Origin: Brevibacillus antibioticus
Lineage (GTDB): Bacteria > Bacillota > Bacilli > Brevibacillales > Brevibacillaceae
Assembly (NCBI RefSeq): GCF_005217615.1
Contig: NZ_SZNK01000001.1
Coordinates: 2,754,501 to 2,818,500, forward strand
DNA length: 64,000 bases
Reading direction: 5' to 3'
The position numbers and the translations under genes were made by a program. Positions within the stretch are counted from its first letter, which is position 1; the number at the start of each line of letters is the position of its first letter. The notes below the pieces were generated by a model, which was not told the origin of the DNA, did not search any database, and was given only the letters and a program-made list of their open reading frames with translations. Below, one piece after another: positions 17,403 through 25,970 of this stretch.

Positions 17403-17711
17403 TTACGGTTCAAAAAAATCCCCTACCCAATCGACAAAACTCTGCGCTCCACTTTTAATGCTTCCTCCCAAAGTCAAACCGATTCGACTGACATAGTTGA
17501 CCATTTCCTTTGGGTTGGCAGTTTGAACCTGCTTGCCCATTACCGCGATCTCTACTTGCCCTTGATCGACTTTTTTGATAGAAAAGGTTTGAGCCTGTCC
17601 CTCAGGCACTCCACTCACCTTGGATATTCCACGCTCAGCCGTTTGCAATCCCAAAACTACCCCGACCAGCAAGATGATTAACAGTCCAGTCAGCTTCATC
17701 GTCACGTTCAT
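17403..17711 (-). CDS. yqxA: YqxA family protein (DUF3679)
   Basis: 102 residues with one N-terminal membrane helix (LTGLLIILLVGVVLGLQTA) and a short extracytoplasmic domain. Its position directly behind spoIIP identifies it as YqxA, a conserved small protein of unknown function of spore formers. The ATG at 17711 follows GAGGTG at 6 nt; the GTG at 17720 has no site. In Bacillus the next gene is lepA; here the app operon and further genes intervene. Confidence 0.85.
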   Translation of the reverse strand: MNVTMKLTGLLIILLVGVVLGLQTAERGISKVSGVPEGQAQTFSIKKVDQGQVEIAVMGKQVQTANPKEMVNYVSRIGLTLGGSIKSGAQSFVDWVGDFFEP

Positions 17712-17716
17712 GCCCG

Positions 17717-18895
17717 TCACCTCTTTGCAGGCTCGTCAGAAACTGTTTTGCCTACTTTTTCAGCTTGCCGATAATAGGTTGCGAAAACATCAGCCAATGC
17801 CTCTGCCGTATTCTTGCTTTCCTGCACGCTGTTTTCCGTACCACCTATTTCTATTAACAGACTTCCCGGGGAGAGGGACTGATTATACTCGCCATGATCC
17901 GTTTTTGCGCCTTTTTCCATCACGCCACGCGAAAGCTCTGGGTACATTTTTTCCATCAACTCATGCAGCTCTGTTGCAAACGCCTCATTTTTCTCGTAGC
18001 TTTTGTTTCTTTTTCCGATGACGAACAATACTCTTCCATACGTTTTTCCTTTGATCGTGACCGTCGTACGCTCTCGTGGTGCTGTGTCTCGATGCAGATC
18101 GAAAAAGTAGAACAATTCCTTGTTTTTCTCTGTTGCCGCTTTGACCACTTGCAAAGATTCAGCGTAGGAGAAGGAGTAATGCATTTTTTTGTTCAACAGC
18201 TGCTGATAGATGTCGTCTGTGCTCACATCCGAACCAATTCCTTTGTCATTCAACGCTTCTGATAAATACTTGCTGATTAACGATATATTTCTTGTAGGAT
18301 GATCGACCGAGGTTCCCACTGACTTCGTCTCACTAAACCACGATTCCCGATTGTGCGAGTTGTAGATGTAAACGATTTTTCTACCTTCCGTGATTGAGTT
18401 TGGCACAGGAGCTGGCTTCGTCTTACCCGACTTCGTGGTATCCTCCGGTTTTGGCTCTACGATTGGAACTACTTGCGATTGATCTGCTACCTGTCTAGGA
18501 TGGGCGGGATACTCCAAATAAAAATCTGCGAGAGAAGCTCCTTTTCCCTGTACGACAAACCTGGCATCCTCTGTCGTCACCATTCCTGGGAGCTCTCTGC
18601 CTAGCAAGCTGCGCAAGTCTCCCGGCTGTATATTAGTTGCCAAGCGAAAGAGAAAACCCGTTACGCTATTCGTACGATCATCAGCCTGTGCTTGCACAGT
18701 TTCGGACAAAACCGGAATTTCCTGCCCCATCCACCCCAAAATCGCCAGACTGGAAATATGAGAAGCAGCCTGTTGAATGGCGGAGGAGGAAATTGCGATT
18801 CGGTTCCCACCGAGCGAAAGCACTCCTGTCATGACGAACAGGAAGGCGGTTATAAAGGAAAGAACAACGAATTGGCGTTGAATGAGCGTCGCCAT
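17717..18895 (-). CDS. spoIIP: Stage II sporulation protein P
   Basis: About 392 residues: N-terminal membrane anchor (FVVLSFITAFLFVMTGVL), a long linker, and the SpoIIP amidase/endopeptidase domain. Signature stretches are VYIYNSHNRESWF, LYYFFDLHRDTAPRE-like text (FYFFDLHRDTAPRE), VLFVIGKRN and LLIEIGGTENS, with the catalytic H and E of the N-acetylmuramoyl-L-alanine amidase fold. With SpoIID and SpoIIM it thins septal peptidoglycan during engulfment. The ATG at 18895 follows GGAG at 8 nt. Expected to be sigma-E controlled; no convincing sigma-E box was found by eye. Confidence 0.95.
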   Translation of the reverse strand: MATLIQRQFVVLSFITAFLFVMTGVLSLGGNRIAISSSAIQQAASHISSLAILGWMGQEIPVLSETVQAQADDRTNSVTGFLFRLATNIQPGDLRSLLGRELPGMVTTEDARFVVQGKGASLADFYLEYPAHPRQVADQSQVVPIVEPKPEDTTKSGKTKPAPVPNSITEGRKIVYIYNSHNRESWFSETKSVGTSVDHPTRNISLISKYLSEALNDKGIGSDVSTDDIYQQLLNKKMHYSFSYAESLQVVKAATEKNKELFYFFDLHRDTAPRERTTVTIKGKTYGRVLFVIGKRNKSYEKNEAFATELHELMEKMYPELSRGVMEKGAKTDHGEYNQSLSPGSLLIEIGGTENSVQESKNTAEALADVFATYYRQAEKVGKTVSDEPAKR

Positions 18896-19035
18896 CTGTC
18901 TCACTCCTCTAGCTGTAGCATGGTTGCGCGTCGAGAGAACTTTCCCTCGCGCTTGTCTATGCTTTAGCTTATGAGGCTCATAGAGACGATAGAACCCTTT
19001 TCTAGCTCTTCTCTCTCACTCTAGCTTTTCATGAC

Positions 19036-20136
19036 TTAATGGGTATACGAGCCGCTATTTTCTTCATTTACGGCACTGTGCAAGGCACGATTCAGGCCTG
19101 TTGCGATCACATTCGCTACGCCTTCAATAAATTCGTCCACTTCTTTTGGAGTGACGACCAGATCCTGTCCCAGCGGTCGGAGGACCTCATGAATCAGTTG
19201 CCGTTTCTCTTCTTCCGGCAGTGAACCTACCAATCCCAAAAATGTCTTACGGGATTCCAAGTCAGGCAAATCCTCTTCTGTATACGGTTCCTTACGCTCC
19301 GGCAGCGTACTCAATGCCAGTTTGTTAAACGCCCGCTTACTCTCCACCATCGATTGTCCAAAATGCCCCAGCAGGTACGTAATCGCATCATTTACAATCG
19401 TGGAAGCAAAAACGACCGTGGGGACTCCTATCGCAATCACAGGTACACCAAGTGTCTCCCGATCAATCGCTTTGCGCTTGTTTCCGACCCCTGATCCTGG
19501 ATGAATCCCTGTATCCGATATTTGAATCGTCGTGTTGACCCGGTGCAGCGCACGGGACGCAAGAGCATCGATACAGATGACAAAATCGGGTTTGCTTTTT
19601 TCCACGACACCAAAAATAATCTCACTCGTTTCTATACCGGTAATCCCAAGGACCCCCGGTGATAACGCACTGACCTCCCGATACCCTTCTCCGACGGTTT
19701 CAGGCGCCAGCGTGTACAGATGGCGTGTAATCAATAAATTTTCCACAACCATTGGTCCAAGCGCATCCGGGGTCACATTCCAGTTGCCGAGACCAACGAC
19801 GAGAGCCTTTTTGTCCTCGGTGATTCCCAGTTGCTCGAGAAACATCGCAAATTCGACGGCGAATCGCTTGGCCACCTGCTCCTCAATGGATGTATCATTA
19901 TCCCGTAGCTTTGGCACTTCAAGCGTCAGGTAATGCCCTGGAAGCTTGCCGATTTCCTTCCCCGCTTCCTCCGTTTCCACATGTAATCTCGTTACTTTTA
20001 CATTAGGCTCGCTGTCGTCAGCTTGCAGCCAAATGCCCTCAAAATCACTCTGGTTTTGCTGCTGGGCAAGCTCGTGGGCCTCCACTGCAAGATCCGTTCG
20101 AATGGAATAACCGGACAAATCAATGTTATGTGCCAT
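19036..20136 (-). CDS. gpr: Germination protease (spore endopeptidase)
   Basis: 366 residues. Made as a zymogen in the forespore, it degrades small acid-soluble proteins at germination. The N-terminal SIRTDLAVEAHE holds the conserved autoprocessing region; VVGLGNWNVTPDALGP, CIDALASRA and HPGSGVGNKRK are family blocks. ATG at 20136 is preferred (AAGGAG at 9 nt); ATG at 20142 is too close to the site. Diverges from rpsT as in Bacillus. Forespore (sigma-G) control is expected from the family. Confidence 0.95.
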   Translation of the reverse strand: MAHNIDLSGYSIRTDLAVEAHELAQQQNQSDFEGIWLQADDSEPNVKVTRLHVETEEAGKEIGKLPGHYLTLEVPKLRDNDTSIEEQVAKRFAVEFAMFLEQLGITEDKKALVVGLGNWNVTPDALGPMVVENLLITRHLYTLAPETVGEGYREVSALSPGVLGITGIETSEIIFGVVEKSKPDFVICIDALASRALHRVNTTIQISDTGIHPGSGVGNKRKAIDRETLGVPVIAIGVPTVVFASTIVNDAITYLLGHFGQSMVESKRAFNKLALSTLPERKEPYTEEDLPDLESRKTFLGLVGSLPEEEKRQLIHEVLRPLGQDLVVTPKEVDEFIEGVANVIATGLNRALHSAVNEENSGSYTH

Positions 20137-20234
20137 ATTCATCAGCTCCTTTGATCCAAAGTGAAAAAATCACTGACTATTTTGCTCCTGCTACTAGCTT
20201 GCTTGAATCCTTCATTTTTATTCCGAATCCTTTC

Positions 20235-20263
20235 TTGCAAATGGGTTCGCCCCATGCTAGAAT
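20235..20263 (+). promoter_or_regulatory. Sigma-A promoter of rpsT
   Basis: TTGCAA (20235-20240) and TAGAAT (20258-20263), spacing 17 nt, about 50 nt upstream of the rpsT ATG. The GCCCCAT / ATGGG inverted pair in the spacer may be chance. Confidence 0.7.
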
Positions 20264-20314
20264 TACTTTGTTGTATGACTGTATGTCTATGGTCGTATTA
20301 AGGAGGTGACACAC

Positions 20315-20590
20315 ATGCCAAACATTAAATCCGCGATTAAACGCACCAAAACAATCGAAAAGCGTCGCGCACACCGTGCTTCTCAAAAGTCTGATCTGCG
20401 CACTTCGATCAAGAGCTTTGAGAAAGCTGTCGCTGCTTCCGATGTAGCATTGGCGAAATCTACTCTTCTGGTGGCTGTGAAAAAGCTGGACAAGGCCGCT
20501 TCGAAAGGTCTCATTCATAAAAACGCAGCAAACCGTCAAAAGTCTCGTTTGATGAAAAAGCTTAACGTTCTGAGCGCTCCTGTAGCGTAA
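20315..20590 (+). CDS. rpsT: 30S ribosomal protein S20
   Basis: 91 residues, Lys/Arg/Ala-rich, [18 protein letters not shown] at the start and [15 protein letters not shown] near the end: unmistakable S20, which binds 16S rRNA early in 30S assembly. The ATG at 20315 has AAGGAGGTG 6-7 nt upstream. Monocistronic between its promoter and a strong terminator, the classical arrangement next to holA and gpr. Confidence 0.98.
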   Translation: MPNIKSAIKRTKTIEKRRAHRASQKSDLRTSIKSFEKAVAASDVALAKSTLLVAVKKLDKAASKGLIHKNAANRQKSRLMKKLNVLSAPVA

Positions 20591-20602
20591 GAGACCAAGC
20601 GC

Positions 20603-20631
20603 AAAAAAACCCCTTTCTAGGGGTTTTTTTT
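20603..20631. terminator. Bidirectional terminator between rpsT and holA
   Basis: Stem AAAAAACCCC / GGGGTTTTTT with a short loop and long A/T runs on both sides. It overlaps the very end of holA. Confidence 0.9.
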
Positions 20632-21657
20632 CATGCGTTCGTCGTGCGCACGTGCAATGAATAATTCGAGGGCGAGACGCTTATCCACCTGCCCTGACTT
20701 CATTCGAAAATCATCTTCCGCCAGAATGCCCAGCAGTTTTTTCAACGACTCCTCAGAAAAATGACGCGCTTGCTCCATTGCTTTTTTTACCGCGTAGGGA
20801 TGCATTTTAATCATGCCTGCCACCTGTTGCTGTGAATAACCGCGCGGAGCCAATTGTTTGACATGCAACAGCATGCGGAACTGCCTCGCCAAGAGAGCCA
20901 GTAGCTTGATCGGCTCCTCTCCTGTTTTCATACAGTCGTACATCATCCTGAGTGCCTTGTCCAATCTCCCAGAAGCGACCTGTTCAATCAGCGCGAATAC
21001 ATCCTGCTCCAGCGTACGTGCTCCGAGCAGCTCGATGACGTCGTCCGTGATGCTTTCACCCACCCCGACAAACAAAGCCATCTTTTCGATTTCCTTGTCC
21101 AGAAGACGCAGTTCGGCCCCCACTCGCTCCACAAGCTTCATGCTTTGCTGACGATCGATTTTCGCCTCGTATTTACCCACTTGCCGCTCTATCCAGCCGT
21201 ACAAATCTCCGTCTTTTAGCAACGGAAAAGAGATCACTTTCGTCTTTTGCTGCAGCGTCTTAACCAGCTTTTTTCTTTCATCGAGCTTTTCAGCTTCTGT
21301 ATGTAGAATAAGCGTGGTATAGGGAGGCGGGTTTTGCAAATAATCGAGCAGAGCATCCGGGTCGCTTTCTACCTTCGTCGAAGGCTTACTTCCTGTTAAA
21401 AAGTAGGCTTGTCTGGCAATCACCAATCGATGCTCGCCCATAAACGGCAAGGTTTCCGCATCCTGCAAAATTTCACTCAATCCTATTTCGGTACAATCAT
21501 ACACACTCATATTCAAATCCATAAATTCTGGATCAATCATTTCTTTACGGGCCAACGCCAGAAAGTCTTCGGCCAGAAAAGACTCCGGACCGTATAAAAC
21601 GTAGATCGGCGAGAATTGTTTTTGCCGTATTTCGCGAATAGCCGATAGGAGTGGCAT
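20617..21657 (-). CDS. holA: DNA polymerase III subunit delta
   Basis: 346 residues. Delta opens the sliding clamp in the clamp loader. FSPIYVLYGPESFLAEDFL at the start, the middle helical domain with AELRLLDKEIEKMALF and the C-terminal collar (LLALLARQFRMLLHVKQLA, HPYAVKKA) match HolA. ATG at 21657 with AAGGGGAG upstream. As in Bacillus it is convergent with rpsT; the usual upstream neighbour comEC lies further right because a sigma/anti-sigma pair sits in between. Confidence 0.95.
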   Translation of the reverse strand: MPLLSAIREIRQKQFSPIYVLYGPESFLAEDFLALARKEMIDPEFMDLNMSVYDCTEIGLSEILQDAETLPFMGEHRLVIARQAYFLTGSKPSTKVESDPDALLDYLQNPPPYTTLILHTEAEKLDERKKLVKTLQQKTKVISFPLLKDGDLYGWIERQVGKYEAKIDRQQSMKLVERVGAELRLLDKEIEKMALFVGVGESITDDVIELLGARTLEQDVFALIEQVASGRLDKALRMMYDCMKTGEEPIKLLALLARQFRMLLHVKQLAPRGYSQQQVAGMIKMHPYAVKKAMEQARHFSEESLKKLLGILAEDDFRMKSGQVDKRLALELFIARAHDERMKKNP

Positions 21658-21722
21658 ACGTTTTCTCCCCTTTCCTTCTTCTTACCTGCGTTATTATAGC
21701 ACATGTTGCTCAGGGCAAAGCG

Positions 21723-21760
21723 AAAAAAAACCGCCACCAATGAATCGGTAGCGGTTTTTT
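21723..21760 (-). terminator. Terminator after the second anti-sigma gene
   Basis: AACCGCTACCGATTC / GGTGGCGGTT on the minus strand with an eight-T tail. It ends the sigma/anti-sigma transcript before holA. Confidence 0.8.
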
Positions 21761-21784
21761 CATCCGTTGGCACCTCTATGTAAA

Positions 21785-21823
21785 CGTTTAGGGAAAAGCC
21801 CCGGGATTCCTCCTCCCTAAACG
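21785..21823. other. Isolated hairpin of unknown role
   Basis: CGTTTAGGG (21785-21793) and CCCTAAACG (21815-21823) form a perfect 9-bp stem around a 21-nt loop containing CCCCGGG. It has no T-run on either strand and does not belong to the terminator beside it. Confidence 0.4.
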
Positions 21824-21898
21824 GTAAGCAGGGGGTGCTTGATAATGTACTATACGCAGAATCCCCGCAAGCGGTGCCGGTCCATACGCGGAAAAATG

Positions 21899-22765
21899 TT
21901 AGTCATTATCATCTTTATTTTTTTTCTTCTCTTTATTTTTCCCCTTGTCTTTCTCCTCGTGCTTATCCCCACCGTCGTCCTTATGGTCATTAGCAGGTTC
22001 TTTGTCTTCTCTGTCCGGATTCTCGTCCAGTCCGATCGGCCAGCTCGATGGTTGATCATCCGTTATTACCGGCGTTGGAGGTACAGCTTTCTTTGGTGGC
22101 GGTGGCGGTGTCGGATTCGATTTCTTCGGTGGCGGTGTTTGCTTTTGAACGGTCTTTGCTGGTGGCCTTTTACTTTTCGTCTGAGTAGCCGTTCTAGTCG
22201 TCTTTTTTGTCTTGTCCTTTTCCTCTTTGGAATTCGAAGATATTGGATTATTGCTTGGAGGAGTGGGAGCATCTGGCCCAACGATTTTGGGTTGTTCCAT
22301 GACCGCTGGCGTCATGTCCGTTCCGTTCTGGAACGAATCGACTTCTTCCTTCTTACCATCACCGCCCGAGAAAAGCATGCCAACCAATAAGCAAGCAGCC
22401 ACGGCCGTACTACCAAGACTGGCCATCCACACTTTCATCCGCTTCCACTTTTTTGATTCCGGCAGCGAAGACGATTCGCGCTTAACTTCCAGAGTGGGCA
22501 GGATTTCCTCGTTCATCGTAGATTTCACCGCAGCAGGCTTTGCGGCAGCTAACTCCAGCTTGGGCAGGATTGAATCTACGATGCTGAACGGAGGTACGAC
22601 AGGGGGCAGATGTTCTAATTGTTGTGACACATCTTTCAAACGGTTGTACATAAGCTGCAGTTGAGCATCTTTTTGAATCAAACGATGGAGCAATTGCTGC
22701 TCTGACTCCAACAGATCTCCATCCAGATCCCGCTGCATAAGTTCAAAAATCTCTTCGTTGGTCAT
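21899..22765 (-). CDS. Putative anti-sigma factor with a long charged C-terminal tail
   Basis: 288 residues. Residues 1-50 (EIFELMQRDLDGDLLESEQ) look like an anti-sigma N-terminal helix bundle but lack the zinc HxxxCxxC motif. One membrane helix lies around 112-130 (ASLGSTAVAACLLVGMLF), followed by about 150 residues rich in Pro, Lys, Thr, Glu and Asp, presumably disordered and outside the cell. The ATG at 22765 overlaps the sigma stop (TGATG) with GGGGGG 8 nt before it. The role is inferred from this pairing. Confidence 0.72.
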   Translation of the reverse strand: MTNEEIFELMQRDLDGDLLESEQQLLHRLIQKDAQLQLMYNRLKDVSQQLEHLPPVVPPFSIVDSILPKLELAAAKPAAVKSTMNEEILPTLEVKRESSSLPESKKWKRMKVWMASLGSTAVAACLLVGMLFSGGDGKKEEVDSFQNGTDMTPAVMEQPKIVGPDAPTPPSNNPISSNSKEEKDKTKKTTRTATQTKSKRPPAKTVQKQTPPPKKSNPTPPPPPKKAVPPTPVITDDQPSSWPIGLDENPDREDKEPANDHKDDGGDKHEEKDKGKNKEKKKNKDDND

Positions 22766-23310
22766 CAACCGATCCCCCCTTTCTGGTAGTCGTACAACAG
22801 CTCCTGTAACTGTTGCCTAGCCCGAAATAAATACGACTTTACCGTGTTAAGCGGCAAATCTAGTGTCTCCGCTATTTCTTGATAGGACAAATCCTCCAGA
22901 TAGCGGAGTACTACAACCATCCGGTATTGCTTTGGCAATCTTCCGATGGCTTCCTGGATGTCATTCGACAGCCCGGTGAGAAGGATTTCTTCTTCTACGT
23001 TGTTACGATCAGGAATGATCAACTCGTGCTCGTCAATTGAGACCGTTTCCTTCTTCGCGCGAAATTTATCCATACAGACGTTGCTGACAATGCGTTGTAC
23101 CCAGGTAGAGAACTTTGCTTTTTCCTGATAAGTGTCCAACTTCCGATAAATTCGAATGAGGACTTCCTGAGAAGCATCAAGCGCGTCTTGTTCGTTCCCT
23201 AGAATGTAATAAGCGCTTCGGTAAACGGAGGTCTCAATAGATCGAAGCAGTTCGACTAGCGCGTCATGATCCCCGGATTGCGCCATCCTGATCAGCTCTG
23301 CTTCTTGCAT
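22765..23310 (-). CDS. ECF sigma factor (RpoE/SigW-like)
   Basis: 181 residues. Region 2: YYILGNEQDALDASQEVLI and IYRKLDTYQEKAKFSTWVQR; region 4: DLSYQEIAETLDLPLNTVK and YLFRARQQL. This is an ECF sigma factor directing genes of envelope stress or late growth. A strong site GGGGGGAG precedes the ATG. It is cotranscribed with the overlapping anti-sigma gene and inserted between comEC and holA, which are adjacent or nearly so in Bacillus. Confidence 0.92.
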   Translation of the reverse strand: MQEAELIRMAQSGDHDALVELLRSIETSVYRSAYYILGNEQDALDASQEVLIRIYRKLDTYQEKAKFSTWVQRIVSNVCMDKFRAKKETVSIDEHELIIPDRNNVEEEILLTGLSNDIQEAIGRLPKQYRMVVVLRYLEDLSYQEIAETLDLPLNTVKSYLFRARQQLQELLYDYQKGGIG

Positions 23311-23363
23311 ATTCTCTTCTCCCCCCTACAGACGGTTCGCTCATTGAAAAAGTTGCAAACAGA

Positions 23364-25739
23364 TTATGTATCCAATATTTGGGCCTGCCAATACAATCCC
23401 GCAGGTGTAATAACCAGCGTAATCGCTCCATGAACATCAGTCCTGTACACGGCGGAACCCGATTTTTTTAAGCGATGCAGCACTTCGGACGAAGGATGTC
23501 CGTACCGATTTTTCACCCCGGCAGAGATGACAGCAGCTTTTGGTGCCGTGACTGCAAGGAGCTCTTCAGTACTCGAGGTATTGCTTCCATGATGGGCTAC
23601 TTTCAAAACATCCACAGAAGTCAAACCGTTTTGAACAAGCTGACTTTCCCCATCCTTTTCAATGTCACCCGTCAACAATACAGTCTTGTTGAAAGCAGTC
23701 AACTGGAGTACTACAGATGCATCATTTCCTGAGAAGGTCGATTCACCCGGGTGCAGCCACTTCCACTCGATTCCCGGTCCATCTGACCACGATTGACTCG
23801 GGAGCCCGGTTCGTATCGGAACTCCTTCTTGTTGGAAAAGCTGGACAATCTCGCCCTCCAATTTCGAAGGTTCTGTTCCATTCACCAATACCTCTCCAAA
23901 AGAAAAATGAGGAATGAGCGATTTGAATCCCCCTATGTGATCCAGATCGCCATGCGTCATGATGACACGATCGATTTTCTCGATTCCTCTAGCCATCAGA
24001 AACGGTAGAACGACGTCTTTCCCCACCTCAAATGGGTCACGCTTTTCCATCCATCGTTCAGCAGCGGGGAACCGCATTGTCCCACCCGCATCCATTAAGT
24101 ATACCTTCTGATCACCAATTTCGACAACGATGGAATCCCCTTGTCCGACATCTAGGAAGGTAATTCGCACTTCTTCGACGCCTGAAAACGGCTGTCTGGC
24201 CACTACAATGAACGTGAGAAATATAACGAAAGTAAGCATTATATCACGCTTTCGATGATAGCCCAACCTCCATGAAATGGGCAGAACACACAAAAAACAG
24301 GTATACAAAGCAAGCCACCACCACGAAGGATGCGGCCAATAGGTGAAGGGGAGCCTCATTTTTTCAATAGCAAACAGCGGGAGATGAATCCATTTCAGCA
24401 TAGCTGTCGATAACCAAACAGGGATCACCGCCAAAAACGGGTGGACGAAATCGAGGACAACCGCAATATACCCGAGTGGTAGCGCTATGGCCGAGAGAAT
24501 CGGTGTCACTACCAAATTGACCAACCAAGACACAGGTGAAAACAAATGAAAATGGTAGATGAGAAACGGAAAAGAAACGAGCTGGGCTGACAAAGTAACC
24601 GCCAGAAGTGTACGAATCCAGACAGGCACCCGAACAAACACATGCAAACTATATGGAACAAAAATAATCAGACCAAGTGTCACTGCAAAAGAAAGCTGAA
24701 AACCGACATGCCACAGCTGATACGGATTTAGCATTAGCATCAGAATAAGCGCCCCAGCCCAGACGTCCTTGCCGTCCAACTTCTTTCCAAATACCTGACA
24801 GAGAAGACCCACACTTCCCATCAGCCCAGATCGGATCGCGGACGCGCTGGCCCCCACCAAAAGCACATATCCGATCAAGAACAAAATCGTTACAACAAAT
24901 GCCAGTCTACTTCTGATTCCAATCCGTTCCAAACACCACATAAACATGGAGCTGACCAATGTCACATGCAAACCGGAAATCGCGAGGATATGACTTAAGC
25001 CCAAATTCGAATACATCGCCGCAAGCTCAGGGTTCACCTCTTGTCCAAGACCAAGCAGGAGCGACTTCATGTAACCCGCTGTTTCTGGATCCGTAAATAA
25101 TGATTCAATTCGCCTTGCACCCGAGTCCTGCCATTCTTGAAAGCTCGCCCACACGGAAAAAGCAGGTGTCATCTCAACCGCTTGATAGCTTGTTTCCCCT
25201 GTGACATGGACACCTTGCCGATACAGATAGCTGGCGTAGTCGAAGGCATGCGGATTGCGCGCAGTAGCTGGTAAGGAGAGTCGGATCGGAGCCACGATAA
25301 CACTCCCGCATCTCCACTGCTCTATTTGTGCTGCTTCCTGGAAAGAGGCAAGTTTAACACGAAGCGCGATTTTTTCGAGAGACCGATGCTCGTGCTGATC
25401 ACGCTGGTTTTCACCCCAGGATGTTATCGTGACAAAAAATCGTGCTACATCTCCGTCCCGTCTCACAGGTGAATCAATGATACCTTCTATCCAGATGCTC
25501 TGCTCTCTTTCTGCCAATGGTTTCACTTCAGAGCTGTGGAGATTCTCGTACCCATAAAAAAAGAGACCTGCTAGTATAGAAATCAGTGAGTAGCATGCAA
25601 CGTATTTGCGGTATGGTAACGGGATACATGCTACGAATGCCCATGATACGCCTGCAGCCAACAGCAGCCAAGCAGGATGCAAATAGGCGGACAAAATGAG
25701 GCCGATCATCATCGCTAGGCTTGCTATCCATACTGACAC
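23364..25739 (-). CDS. comEC: DNA internalisation competence channel ComEC/Rec2
   Basis: 791 residues. N-terminal DUF4131-like membrane segment with an OB-type region (to about 220), the central competence domain with many helices (GLSHILAISGLHVTLVSS, LLVGASASAIRSGLMG), and a C-terminal metallo-beta-lactamase domain (FLDVGQGDSIVVEI, THGDLDHIGGF, KVAHHGSNTS). It carries single-stranded DNA across the membrane. GTG start at 25739 with GGGGGG upstream. comEA is not in front of it: it lies beyond asnB on the other strand, and no comEB is found. Confidence 0.95.
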   Translation of the reverse strand: MSVWIASLAMMIGLILSAYLHPAWLLLAAGVSWAFVACIPLPYRKYVACYSLISILAGLFFYGYENLHSSEVKPLAEREQSIWIEGIIDSPVRRDGDVARFFVTITSWGENQRDQHEHRSLEKIALRVKLASFQEAAQIEQWRCGSVIVAPIRLSLPATARNPHAFDYASYLYRQGVHVTGETSYQAVEMTPAFSVWASFQEWQDSGARRIESLFTDPETAGYMKSLLLGLGQEVNPELAAMYSNLGLSHILAISGLHVTLVSSMFMWCLERIGIRSRLAFVVTILFLIGYVLLVGASASAIRSGLMGSVGLLCQVFGKKLDGKDVWAGALILMLMLNPYQLWHVGFQLSFAVTLGLIIFVPYSLHVFVRVPVWIRTLLAVTLSAQLVSFPFLIYHFHLFSPVSWLVNLVVTPILSAIALPLGYIAVVLDFVHPFLAVIPVWLSTAMLKWIHLPLFAIEKMRLPFTYWPHPSWWWLALYTCFLCVLPISWRLGYHRKRDIMLTFVIFLTFIVVARQPFSGVEEVRITFLDVGQGDSIVVEIGDQKVYLMDAGGTMRFPAAERWMEKRDPFEVGKDVVLPFLMARGIEKIDRVIMTHGDLDHIGGFKSLIPHFSFGEVLVNGTEPSKLEGEIVQLFQQEGVPIRTGLPSQSWSDGPGIEWKWLHPGESTFSGNDASVVLQLTAFNKTVLLTGDIEKDGESQLVQNGLTSVDVLKVAHHGSNTSSTEELLAVTAPKAAVISAGVKNRYGHPSSEVLHRLKKSGSAVYRTDVHGAITLVITPAGLYWQAQILDT

Positions 25740-25970
25740 TGTAATCCCCCCGTCCCTGTTCTTTCATGAACCGTTTTGTCGAACGATTCATGGCTTCTAT
25801 GGGAGTATAACTAACCGACTGGGGACAAAAATAGAAAAGAAGAAAGGCTAATTTCCTTGTAGAATCAGCGTTTTCGAGGTCAATCACTGGCACTTATAAG
25901 AGATTGCGCTGATGGTCGATACATGATAGAGTTAGCAGGAGCAATCCAGTGAGAGGAAGAGTCATTTCTT

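Noticed and set aside
20177..20539. A 120-codon minus-strand frame
   Set aside because: It is the complement of rpsT and its promoter region.
21839..22390. A 183-codon hydrophobic frame on the plus strand with a GGGGGTG site
   Set aside because: It is the complement of the Lys/Glu/Asp-rich tail of the anti-sigma gene, which automatically gives Phe/Leu/Ile codons. The tail gene is the better explanation.
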